DNA of 64,000 bases from Apostichopus japonicus (lineage: Eukaryota; Echinodermata; Holothuroidea; Aspidochirotida; Stichopodidae), in the NCBI RefSeq assembly GCF_037975245.1, contig NC_092562.1:15330521-15394520 (forward strand), in the 5' to 3' direction. Every line of letters begins with the position of its first letter. Positions within the stretch are counted from its first letter, which is position 1. The notes below the pieces were generated by a model that was given only the letters and a program-made list of their open reading frames with translations, did not search any database and was not told where the DNA came from. Shown in pieces: positions 1-10,767 of this stretch. Made by a program: the position numbers and the translations under genes.

Positions 1-607
1 CAGTTTTACCACCGTCGTGTCTTGCTTTTCGAAAGGATGCATATTTCGTAAATTGTCAAAGAATGTTTAAAGGTTGTTAACCACTGAGCAAAGGAAAACA
101 ACCTTGGTTGCATTGAGGTCAGTGACGTGGTCATATAATAACTTATCAAAAGGGCACGGGGATGGGGGAGGGGGGCACAACAACTTTACATCAGAGGCAC
201 TAAATTACAGTCCTAATGTTGCTATCAATCTCAATGCTTATAAACGAACCGTAGGGACCTTGTATCTTACGTTTTGACCAGTTTTTGACCTTGGAGGGGT
301 GAGGGAGGGGATACAAAGAACTATAAGAAAATCTACAGAGCTAGGAACCGAGAGTTACTGTAAGCACGCGTGCGCCACATTGTCAGAACCCTTCTCGTGG
401 GCTACGCCATGGATTTGATCTAAATGCATACTATCGTTCGTTAACATCACATCAAATGCACATATGTTTCTTAAGTTGCTACCTTAGTTAACGATCACTG
501 TTGAAATAGGTATATGTGTGTTTTGGATCATTGTTACTGTACATAATTAAACTATAGATTCTACAGGAAAGCAACATTTTACAATCTTTTTATTCCACGT
601 GATAAGA

Positions 608-769
608 TACTTTAATCATAGGTATACTATAGGATATATATATATATTAAATAGTATATATATATATATATATATATATAATTGAAATCGTAATGAGCTG
701 GAAAATCAAGAACAGTGAAAAAACTTCCAGCCTCCACCGGGATATATATATATATATATATAAATATAA

Positions 770-822
<53 letters not shown>

Positions 823-851
823 CTATACATAGTATACCTATGATTAAAGTA
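608..851. mobile_element. palindromic MITE with TA target duplication
   Basis: About 22-bp inverted ends (CTTTAATCATAGGTATACTA at 610 onward; its complement ends at 849) are flanked on both sides by TA. The 240-bp interior is mostly (TA)n around a 60-bp unique core, with no coding capacity. The TA duplication and short length fit a Tc1/mariner-type nonautonomous element; the family is inferred. Confidence 0.65.
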
Positions 852-852
852 A

Positions 853-882
853 CTGTGTGTGTGTGTGTGTGTGTCTGTGTGT
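853..882. repeat. (TG)n microsatellite
   Basis: About 14 TG units, with one interruption, directly beside the TA-rich MITE. Confidence 0.9.
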
Positions 883-3800
883 ATTTATATACTAGTTTTG
901 TTTCTCGGATTTCCAAAGAAGCGACTAACCAGGAAAGTAAATTGACAACCGACGGATTGAAGTCTCTAGGCAAAAGTTGCCTATCGACGTCATGGTTTAT
1001 TCAAAATACACTTTTGATTGATAGATATTCCTGTGCATGGACGGATTTACACAAGATGTACGAAGGTATACTGTCTCCCCTTCTCGCCTCAGAGGGAAAT
1101 AAGATTAATTTGAATTATATTTTAAAGAACAGTCGGAGGCCGTTAACCTTGCAATAATATACTTAATGTATGAAATATCCAGACAACCCGAGTGCTATAG
1201 TAACGGAAGTATAGTATTGCCTGTTTGCGAAATATATCATTTGTGAGATTAGTTGTGATGCGAGAGCAATTCCGACTCTCAAATCAGTATTTTAAAATGA
1301 TTGAGATACATTTATGCATAGGGTATAATATAGCTGATGCATATCGTGAGTGCTTAACGGCACATATATTCGTCTAAAGATAGACATGTTAAAGTGTGAT
1401 TAAACTGTACTGTTGTCTGACAGTCGTATACCATTTGACCACCTTATGGCGGAGAATAATCCTGTATTGTATCATTATTTTACTTCGTTGAAAGATTGAC
1501 GATAAAGGTTCTCTCTAAACATTTGCCAATACCTGATATCTTTGTGGCTATAGTAGACCTGTGTTTCAATCAATTAATTAATAATGAAAAGGATTTCTTT
1601 AAAATATCAGACGGCATCATCGTCTCCGAAGTTGACCTTTGACATGACATCTTTACACTGTCATAACATGAGTTCATGAAATGTTTTTTTTCATGTTCTA
1701 TGGATAGAGCACGACACAAGTCAAAAGAGACAAGTGTACTAAAGTAACACGAGCCCTTACAGGTGCAACGAAGGGCAATATGACTACCTCGGTGATCCAA
1801 ACGGCGCAGTATTTGGTCCTTAATTGAACACAACTTTATCACCTTACGAGACCACTCGAACCCAGCCGCCCACCTGTTCCAAGCCGGTACCGGGCCAATC
1901 TATACCCATTGAGCTCTAAGATTCGGGCCACTCGATAAGGCTTTGGTTGTCCGGTATGAAGTACGCCCTCATCAGGGTCCCCTACCCGTTGGGGTCTGTT
2001 AAGCACACACAGGATAGACGGCATAGATCAAGTGGCGCCCTAAGATTCTTTGGACGTTCCTATCTCTCAAAAGCACACCAAAAATACAGCACAATTTAAA
2101 ATTTCGTATTGCCACCTGTTGGCATGGAAGCTAGTGACCCTCCCCCCCCCCACCCCCTCCCTTGCACAATCCACATTTTTGGCCAAGGTGATAGACCTGT
2201 GGAGAACTTCAGATACATCTAGTGATTACAAAGTATAAGAATCGCAAACCCACTTGAACCTTGCATAGAACAACACTTGAAGGAAAGATATGGGTTGTTC
2301 ATTCCCAATCTGACATTTCTTTGAAGCGTGGCCAGGACGCTATTCTAAGAGTTATGTACCGAATAGCGATTGTTTAGACTTTATTTGGTAGTTCATGTAT
2401 AATAACTCAACACAAATGATAAGCCTCTGAGTAAGGCGATACATGGGTTTCCTCAAAAGTGTTAGGACACTTAAAGTACAAAGCTGTTTGAACCCCTGTA
2501 CCATATCCCCATTCTTCGACTCCTATACCTTCTCTGTTCATCATAGACAATATATTTGACTCTCATAAGCTGATAAGTGGACACCAGTATTTACCCTCTG
2601 TTATGCTAAATAGCCTAGAAATTCAGTTGATAGTACAAACGAGCGGAATGGGATGGGGGGGGGGCTGAGGGGGATGGGGAGCGGAGGGCTGGTCTAGGTG
2701 GAGTCTATATCTGGACGATTGACTAGAATAATAACTTGACTGCATTACAACAACAAAAAATAATGATTTTAATATTTTCTAAATTACATTTTGTATTTTT
2801 AAATCACTTATATTTCTCGAGAAATGATCTCATAAATAGGCAAGTGGACCAAATGGCCTGGCATCCGTACCATTAGATCAACGCTTGAAATAGGCCCTAT
2901 ATGCAATTAAATTGACAATTTTGTGATTAAGTTATTAGAATTTAGTTTGTGCTGTGACATATTGGCATTACTCTACCTAATGTCAACCCCTATACACTCT
3001 TTGACAATGGAGTGGAGAAGAGGTGTAGGCGTGGTAATAGTGGTGATCGTGGGGAATGAGTTTCTGGTGAACTGGTGCAGGTGTGGTAACATGATAGTGT
3101 TATATGGTGCATCCCTATATAGGTCGCACTGTCAAATAACAATTAAACATTCCTAGCGTATTCGAACAGTCTATACATGCAAAGGTGTATAGACATATAT
3201 CAAATCACGTCACTATCGAGAATAAAGTGAATACGCATTTTAGTGTAGCCAGACAAGACATAAAGAATGAACACAACTTACCAAGTCTATAGTCCAATAA
3301 CGAGCCTCGACGGATGAATGTCTATTTGATGCGTTCCTACTGAGCTAAGTAATCACAAACACTGCACACCTGGACATAACTCTTGTAATTACATCTGTAC
3401 GTAGTACGCCTAGTTATCAGCTGCATGCGCGTGTATTATGAATTATACATGCCCAAACCTATCCGGAAAGTATAGAAAAAGTGCAAAGACTCGTATCTCG
3501 ATATTGGCAAAAAATGAGTATATTAGGTCGGACACTTCTGTTAAGGAAGAAAAGGGGATCACAGCTAATAAAATATCCGGCAAAAACGAAAGACCCAGCG
3601 TTTATATTTGAAGTGTGTAAATAAACAAGGTGAACACACTCTTGTGTAAATACGATGAGATATTAATATCTACAACATAGTACTTTGTGTGGGATATTAA
3701 ACCACTTGTATAACAGTATCGTCATATGCAGACATTATCTATACCAGACAGTTATACGAATGGACTTTGTAAAATGAAATACATACTCTCTGACTATAGA

Positions 3801-4240
3801 CTGTTGAATATACATGCTAATACAAGGTAATGTGCTTATTGACATATTCAAAGTATTAATATTCGATGGGTTTAAGATATCGCTCAATTGCTCAATATTT
3901 TACATCGTTTTACCAAAATATATTCCAACTTAGAGGAGGAGGAGAGAGGCGAAAGAAATGTTCTCTAACAAACTTGACCTTTGACCTCTCTTGATTACGT
4001 GACCTTTGGCGCTGTACATATATTAATACATTGAAAACTTGCAATATGATATCCTACATGTATGGGGTTGGGTTATTTGGGGGGGGGGCTTGGCCATTTT
4101 GGTGTACGTGTCATGGCCGTACTGTTTTAGGTTATTTGATCTTTGACGACGTCGGTCACACAGGCATGATATCCCATGCTCAGGCACATACCCACTAAGT
4201 CCACCTGTTCTACGATTTAGAAGTTCACGTCAAAAGCGCT

Positions 4241-4281
4241 TACACCCACACCCACGCCCACGCCCACGCCCACGCCCACAC
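4241..4281. repeat. (CCCACG)n hexanucleotide repeat
   Basis: About six units of CCCACG/CCCACA in a row. Confidence 0.85.
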
Positions 4282-4513
4282 AGAAACGGACACGTTACGT
4301 CACTTGACCCAAACATGGAATCCCACCCCCTATCCCTATATCACAATGTAGGGCCTCGTATAGTCCCCATCAATATTCCACACCATGCAGTTCCAGTGGT
4401 GATAAATTATGTATCGTCTAAGAGAACAAAATGACGTAAAAGACCAGAGTCAAGTAAAGTTTCATAATTAATTTTTTCGGTCCTAGTTATACGTACAAAA
4501 GTTGTAGACACAG

Positions 4514-4880
4514 ACAAAGAAACATAATCTGGATATATTTGTGTCTAGGGGCGATGGAGCCACTCACTGCCCCCACCCCATACTTAAAACTTACAAGTGC
4601 CCCTTTTCATGAATTAAGTGTCCATACGTTTTGACAAAGAAAAACCCTTTAGCATTTTTTGTTTAAATTGTAAAAAGATTTTTCTCGTAAATGAAAAGAA
4701 GGCTCTCTTATATAACAGCGGCTAAACCTGTGGAAAGGGAAGTTCTGTAAAAATCCTATGAATAGTATCCCCTTTAGGCAGGGCTCCCATTTTCCTCCAG
4801 TCCGTACAACCTTTTACTGCAGCAACGCAGGCAAAGAAACATGATCTTGATATGTTTGTGTGCAGGGGCGTTGGAGTCAC
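4514..4880. repeat. direct duplication of a 50-bp segment
   Basis: The segment at 4514-4563 (ACAAAGAAACATAATCTGGA...) recurs at 4831-4880 with a few substitutions and the same following C-rich text. Probably two parts of a tandem or dispersed repeat. Confidence 0.6.
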
Positions 4881-5299
4881 AACCCCCCTGCCCACTCTGT
4901 TTATATTTTATCTCAATCGTAGCACTAGTGGTACCCTCTCCCACAGTGGTTATTAATATGAAGCATGACCCAGCTTGGGAAATAATCACCACCCTAATTA
5001 ACCTTGTGATTTGTCCATATAAGTACAACACAGAAGGAGCAGAAAGTATATAGTTAACTTGCCAAACTGGATTAAACAAAAACACATCTTCTCTGTAAAT
5101 GATTCGCCGTTCTGAACATAAAATTAGTTGCAAAACGTACCTTCGTATGGACACAAGAGACAAGGAAGGCAGGAGCACATATGTAAACACTTTTGTGAAG
5201 AAGGGGAAAATATAAAACTGTCCCTATTCACTAACGTGGAAGTGTCGAAATATATCTCTTCTACTTATTGATATAAAACGTGTCCTTTGAGTAACCTGA

Positions 5300-5340
5300 C
5301 CAGAGTAGGACTCGAACTCAGGCAGACTTGAACAGTGAAT
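5300..5340 (-). repeat. tRNA-derived SINE fragment (B-box-like)
   Basis: The minus strand reads GAGTTCGAGTCCTACTC, a good pol III B box. No flanking acceptor stem pairs, so a functional tRNA is not supported. Confidence 0.35.
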
Positions 5341-6235
5341 TTAGTTTCGAAAATAATGAAAGAAATTTAACTAAAAGGTTATAAGCAAGAGAGAAGGAAA
5401 ACAACACACAAGAAGATTAAATCTCTAAAATTTACAAGAAAAGTACGCCTAATTGATGAAATGGTTCACTGAACGTTGAACAGTTGACCTGAGCCCTCCA
5501 TTGTAAGACAGCTAGCCCGAAGGCCGGACTCTCAACGTACTCTCACCAGAGGCTTAAGGGTGGATATGGAATGGGATCCTAGGGATACAATTCCACTTAG
5601 GCAATGCCATTACGACAATACAGTGCCTTGTATCCGATTAGCGTTATTCGCACGGTACAACACCTCGAGACACTGGCTTAGTGCGAAACACCATGACGTA
5701 CTTGGTCGAAATAATACTTGAAGTTCAAACCGTCCGTTGTACAAAAGTATGCTGGCAGCGTATTAAATTGAGCTTTTTTAATTACAGATTGACCTTTAAT
5801 TACTTTTTTTTTATGGAGGAATGGGCAGTGGCTCTTATATTTTAGGTGTGTACAATCCTTTCTTACACATATACCACCATCAGTGAGAACGTATGTCAAT
5901 TTTCAAAACTATGTCAATTTGGTCCGTAAGTTGTACACGAAGGGAATGTAAAACCATCGTCAAATATGAATAGAGATACACATCAGGCACACATATATGA
6001 ATAAATAAATAAATAGCTAACGAGAAAGTTCTTTTCCTCCCTGTCGGATGATCAAACTTAGAGTAAACAGAATGCAAAAATGCATTGTGGTTTCGATGAT
6101 GTAACGTGAACAGTTTTCTTCATGAATCTTACGTAATATATAGTGAGGGTGTACAACATACTTGATCTTAGTAATACAGTGAAAAGCAGTGTGATGTGAC
6201 AAACAATTCATTCACAATGACACAGGCTGTCTTGA

Positions 6236-6715
6236 AATGACCATTGACCTCAACAACAGGCTTCTTGTACTAAATGTGATACATCAACATATACTTGATA
6301 TAACAAATGTCCTTGTTGAAATATTGTGTAAAACATGGTTTTCACAATTTGACCCCTGGTGAACTCAAACGACCATTGACCTCCGCCTTCATTAGGCTTC
6401 TTGTACTCAATGTGGTACAATTACATACCAAATATGCGATCTATCCAAGCTTCCCTTGTGATATTATGTTTGGGAATGTGCGTTAGTATAGAGAGACAGG
6501 TAAGAGGGGAGTGAAGTAAATGTTTCGCGTTTGTTGACTTCAAATGACCTTTGAACCCCGTCAAAAGCAATAATAGGCTCCTTAAATTTGATATGGTACA
6601 TCTACAAACCAAATATGAGATCTGTCCAAGGTTCCCTTCTTGCAATATCATGTTTACAAGGTTTTCACATTTTGAGCTCTGATGACCCCAAATGACCTTT
6701 GTACTCCAAAAACGC
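6236..6715 (+). repeat. tandem repeat of the GACCTTTGACC family
   Basis: Four diverged units start near 6236, 6368, 6542 and 6690. Each opens with (A)AATGACC(A/T)TTGACC-like text, followed by a GGCT(C/T)CTT motif, a TGGTACAT(C/T)TAC motif and CCAAATATGAGATC. The same family occurs at 47640-47780 and 48724-49530. Confidence 0.7.
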
Positions 6716-9700
6716 ACAAACACATACGCCATCGGTTATCATCGAAACCACAAATAGTACAGAGGGGGTTTTCATAGTAACCAATGATAGCCCGCATAAT
6801 ACAAAACACTTCACGAAATGGATCCACCATAGGTATGGGGGCGAAAATAGTTATTTCAATCAAATTGTGCTAATTATCCATTAATTGCATTGTTTTTACT
6901 TTCGCAAGATTATTATACTCACAGTGTTCAGGGCAGATCTCGTACAATAAGTTTGTATGAATCCAGAGAGAAAAGGGATGTTCTTGTAATTTGTTACCTT
7001 ATAGATTACATCGTACACGATAAATATAGACAAAGACAACATTAATGTTGTTTTCACTATTTTAATGTTCTTCTCAATCAATAATGTAGCACAATAATCT
7101 CTCTACAGTTTTGATAACTTCTATGAATACAGAAACAGTCTTCGCAACTAAAACATTACCTTGTTTCTTATCATTTAATATTGCTTTGATGGAAACTGTG
7201 CATTGGTGAACCAAAAAAAAAAAACATGAGAAGAAACTGGATTTATACATTGCGGGAGATAAATCTCTAAGGTGAAATTTGATGCCCAAAACAACTATTT
7301 AAGTCAAAAAAAAATTAGAATTCATAATTTAAATAAAGATGTCTTCTGCAACAGCTACTTTACGTGCAGTGACATTTATCTGTAAACTTATAAAACACTA
7401 AAAATTGATTTGAATTTGTTTCGTCATAAACTGATAAAACTTCTCCTTTCAACAGAGACCTTTTTTTTTAATCTCTCATCATGAAGGAATGATATTCACT
7501 CTACACCTTCAGTAAAAACATCGCCTTCACACGTTCAGACGTTAATGCCAACGTATGAAGTGAAACACTATTGACTAGGCTAACCATTTCACTTAACAAT
7601 AGGTCACATTTTTGCATATGTTCAGTATGTTAGGCAACCTCTAATCGACAACCCAATTCAATTTTGGATATCAGTATATAGCAATGTTGAAATGATGACA
7701 GAATATCATCTTTCTGTTGTATGGAGAGGAAAGTAAACACACTAGTGTCGCCCTGAGGTATGAGGAGGGCTTCACATCGCCCAACCTTCACCCCCCTCCC
7801 CCCCCAAAAAAAAATACCAAAGCATTTTCTCATACACACTGCACCACTTCGTCTTCCCCACCCCAACCAAAACAGGGTGATTCCACACTGCTTTGCATTA
7901 TGTAAAGTTAAACAGCTTATGTAAATATTTCTGGTCCGGAAATATGCCACCTTTGTCAATGTTCGGGGAGCATTTCATATCTGGAGCCCCCCCCCCCCCT
8001 AACAAAAAAGACATTTGATATCGTGCTTACTAGTACTAAATTTACAATGAATCTGCTAGTGACTTGAATTTTCCTTCCAAAGATTGGTTCAGACATACAA
8101 GAGAACAATTACTGTTACAGGAGGTCACCAGAGTTGAATTGCCCAAGAGTGCCATAAAACTAGATGTTCAACTTTCCCTAAAACATCAAATGAAATTAAA
8201 AAAATAACGCCATCTCTGGAAAACGCATTTTGTAGTTTTAGAATTATTTTTATCACATCATTTCTGATACACTCGAAAATTAATATGGTAAACGAAAATA
8301 TAGGGTTCTGCAAAAGTTGATTTACCTTTGGATCTTTGAACCGAATATGTAATAAATTCTGGTCTTCTTACAACATATACCGTTTTTATATTCAACTCTG
8401 ACGAACATTTTATGAATTCATATTTTGCATTCTGCTTGCTCAACATATCAAAGAACTGCTTCAAATGTAAAGAATCAGGTGTTCAGACATTAAAAAAAAA
8501 TGCACCATTCAGGACATCTGTTTATTCTTCTTAGGGGGTCATTCCCAAAAAAACAGGAATAGAAATTCTTCTTCCCAATATATCAGTGTCTAATTAAAAA
8601 ACGCAAAAAATTCCAGAATACTTGATTTTTCTCAACACATCACTGAAACACTTTTGATCAATTGCTTTATTAATTTCTCTTTTCGGATTCTCAAGATTCA
8701 TCTCTACACCATAATGGCAGTAATTAATTTACATATCTGCTGGAAAGACCAACTGACATCAAGCTCCATTCTGCATTAGGTTGTAAATCTGGGTCATTTT
8801 GACCGTACCATTGTAATATTCAGACCTTGATGTTCCAGCTATTAACCATCTAAATGCCACCACAGGGTTTCGCTGTTTGCCAGTTGAAAAAAAAAAACGA
8901 CAGTTTACTTTTTCCTCCCAGTAGATATTCAAGAACATTAACACATGACAAGTGGGTTAACAATCTTTGGCCAAACTATCGGCATGATTTACATACTTAA
9001 CAAAGCATCAAAATATGGCTTATTGTCCGAAAATATTAATTGGGCTGCTCCCATAAGTCTGGGCAGTACAAGCATCACACATTCTGGGCATTGACTCCAA
9101 GGGGTGGTGATCTGGTGGATTTCTACTCTGTCCTCACATTAGATTCTGAGTTGCGGGCCTTTAAGTTTGCAGACCACTGTATCAGATGATGGAAGGGTTC
9201 ATATGAAAGGGAGGCATCAAACCCTCACCCCTTTTTATGTTCTCTTTGTTCTTATGGCCAGTTTAAATATTAATGATGGTCATACCTATTTTTTTTTAAT
9301 TAAAATAACTGACAAAATGTAGCAGAATGTATTTTTCCACTTATTATGATATACCTTGTTCACAATGATTGCTGAAGGAGACATAAACACAAACAAACAT
9401 ATACAATTCTATGATAGAGATGTTAACCAAGAACAACAGTTTTAGTCAAAGATATTGTAGTCTTGTCCTCAATATCAAAGTTTTAAAAGTACATATGAAG
9501 GGTTTAACCATCATAACAATTTTGATATGAAGGTCACAATGGTGACATTAACTTTCTTGCTGCTTTTCATAAATGTTTCTTGAGTCTCACAAAGAAAATC
9601 GAATATTTAGAATTTGATAGAAATTTATGCAAGTTGCTCCCCCACCTCCCCACACCCCAAAAAACATGAATAAAATAAATGAAACAAGTCCTGTTGGTTT

Positions 9701-9786
9701 TATATTTGGAACATTTTGTTACAGGTCGTGTGTCCACCTTGTCTCACTTTTGACTTCATAATAAGGATATACATATTGAAAGCAAC

Positions 9787-9792
9787 TTTATT
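9787..9792 (-). terminator. candidate polyadenylation signal AATAAA
   Basis: TTTATT on the plus strand gives AATAAA on the RICTOR strand, about 910 nt past the stop codon. Others exist further downstream (for example near 8663), so the site used is uncertain. Confidence 0.35.
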
Positions 9793-10634
9793 AGCAGCAT
9801 GTGTAAATCAACTCTAACTTCACCTTACCGATGGTAAGGTACCCCCACTTACCGCCCCCCTCCCCCCTCCCCATCGATGTTGCTTGGAATATTAGAAACT
9901 GAAGTGGTAAAAGAGAGATGAAGGAGATTTGATCAACAATAATCAAAATAACAAAAACAGGGAAAAAGCAATAAATTGCTGAGTCCATATATTGGTTTGT
10001 AAAGATGATTTTTTTTTGGTATTCCAACATGGAAGAAAACTCCAGTGAGGAATCCAGAACACCTTTGAAAAACATAGCACTTGGCTTTATGGCCGAATAA
10101 TATCTCCTTGACATTGTTATCCTTTTGTAGAACAAAACTGAAAAGTTTATCATACTTTCAGAAAACTGCATCACTTCAATGATAACTCTTGAAATTTATC
10201 TATAATCTTTTATCTGAACCTTTTTCATTTTTCTATCTGTTGAGAAGAATGAATTGCAAGGATCTACAACTCTTGCAAATGTTATATATATATCTATAAT
10301 GTGTCCACATTCAAGTGAAGATCAAAAAAAAGGAAAAGAGAAAAAAAAAAAAAAGAGAATTAAAAAGGAAATCAAAACCTGACAGAATAAACTATAAGCA
10401 GCCAGTGCTTGCTTACTACTTAATAAATTCTCTCCTTTTGTTTTTTTATCTAATTTAATCTTTTCAATATTTCTTCTCTTTCAAGATGTTAAAACAAACA
10501 CACACACACAAACGAACGAAAAAAAAAAGAAAAAAAAAAATTGGCAATTTTACTTCCCTTGTTGACATAAATTATTGCACACAAAAAATCACCGACTTGC
10601 ACCAGTATGCATAGTACTCTTCAAAGCCGCTAAG

Positions 10635-10655
10635 GTCCGCCGCTACGGGACGGAC
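10635..10655 (-). promoter_or_regulatory. GC-rich inverted repeat just after the RICTOR stop
   Basis: GTCCG and CGGAC arms flank an 11-base GC-rich loop, standing out in AT-rich surroundings, 44 bp past the stop codon. It could form a hairpin in the 3'UTR; function is unknown. Confidence 0.3.
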
Positions 10656-10698
10656 GCTAACACCGGGCTATAGGGTCCAATTTCAATATCGTTTACTG

Positions 10699-10767
10699 TC
10701 ATGAGTTTTTGTCCTGTTGTGCCTGATCTTGTTGTAACCCTAGAATACACTGTGCTTCTTGGTAAAG
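10699..10767 (-). CDS. RICTOR: RICTOR exon 27, terminal exon with stop
   Basis: Acceptor CGTTACTTTACAG after a pyrimidine-rich stretch. Encodes LYQEAQCILGLQQDQAQQDK, N, S and a TGA stop at 10699-10701. It enters in phase 0 as exon 26 requires. LYQEAQCIL resembles human FLQMHEEAEAVL just before the human C-terminus, so this is very probably the true last coding exon. The tail after it is lineage-specific. Confidence 0.85.
   Translation of the reverse strand, partial: LYQEAQCILGLQQDQAQQDKNS

Larger units (their letters stand above)
1..9786. other. downstream intergenic DNA, no gene supported
   Basis: No reading frame here shows homology, a plausible exon chain or coding-like composition. It holds a small palindromic MITE (608-851), a TG microsatellite, a CCCACG repeat, a duplicated 50-bp segment (4514/4831), a DR1-type tandem repeat (6236-6715) and many poly-G or poly-C runs (for example 2656, 4080, 7980). 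A GC-richer block at 1850-2030 looks like an old repeat but I cannot assign it. The minus-strand 138-codon open frame at 4774-5190 overlaps the duplicated segment and is probably not a gene. Confidence 0.6.
9787..10698 (-). other. RICTOR: probable RICTOR 3' untranslated region
   Basis: This is the sequence between the stop codon and the first AATAAA I found on the minus strand (9787-9792). It contains A/T-rich low-complexity runs near 10329-10355 and 10500-10540 and a GC-rich inverted repeat at 10635-10655. An open frame of 127 codons on the minus strand here (9791-10174) has no recognisable features and is probably chance. The extent is inferred from the signal only. Confidence 0.45.

Noticed and set aside
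627-1157. Open frames through TA/TG repeats with Tyr-Ile runs
   Set aside because: Low-complexity translation of microsatellite DNA, not a gene.
1839-2024. GC-richer minus-strand frame of 61 codons
   Set aside because: No recognisable protein; looks like a fragment of an old repeat, which I could not assign.
4774-5190. Minus-strand open frame of 138 codons
   Set aside because: Overlaps duplicated repeat text, no recognisable domain, and AT-rich intergenic composition.
9791-10174. Minus-strand open frame of 127 codons
   Set aside because: Lies in the probable RICTOR 3'UTR with no recognisable features; chance frame in AT-rich DNA.
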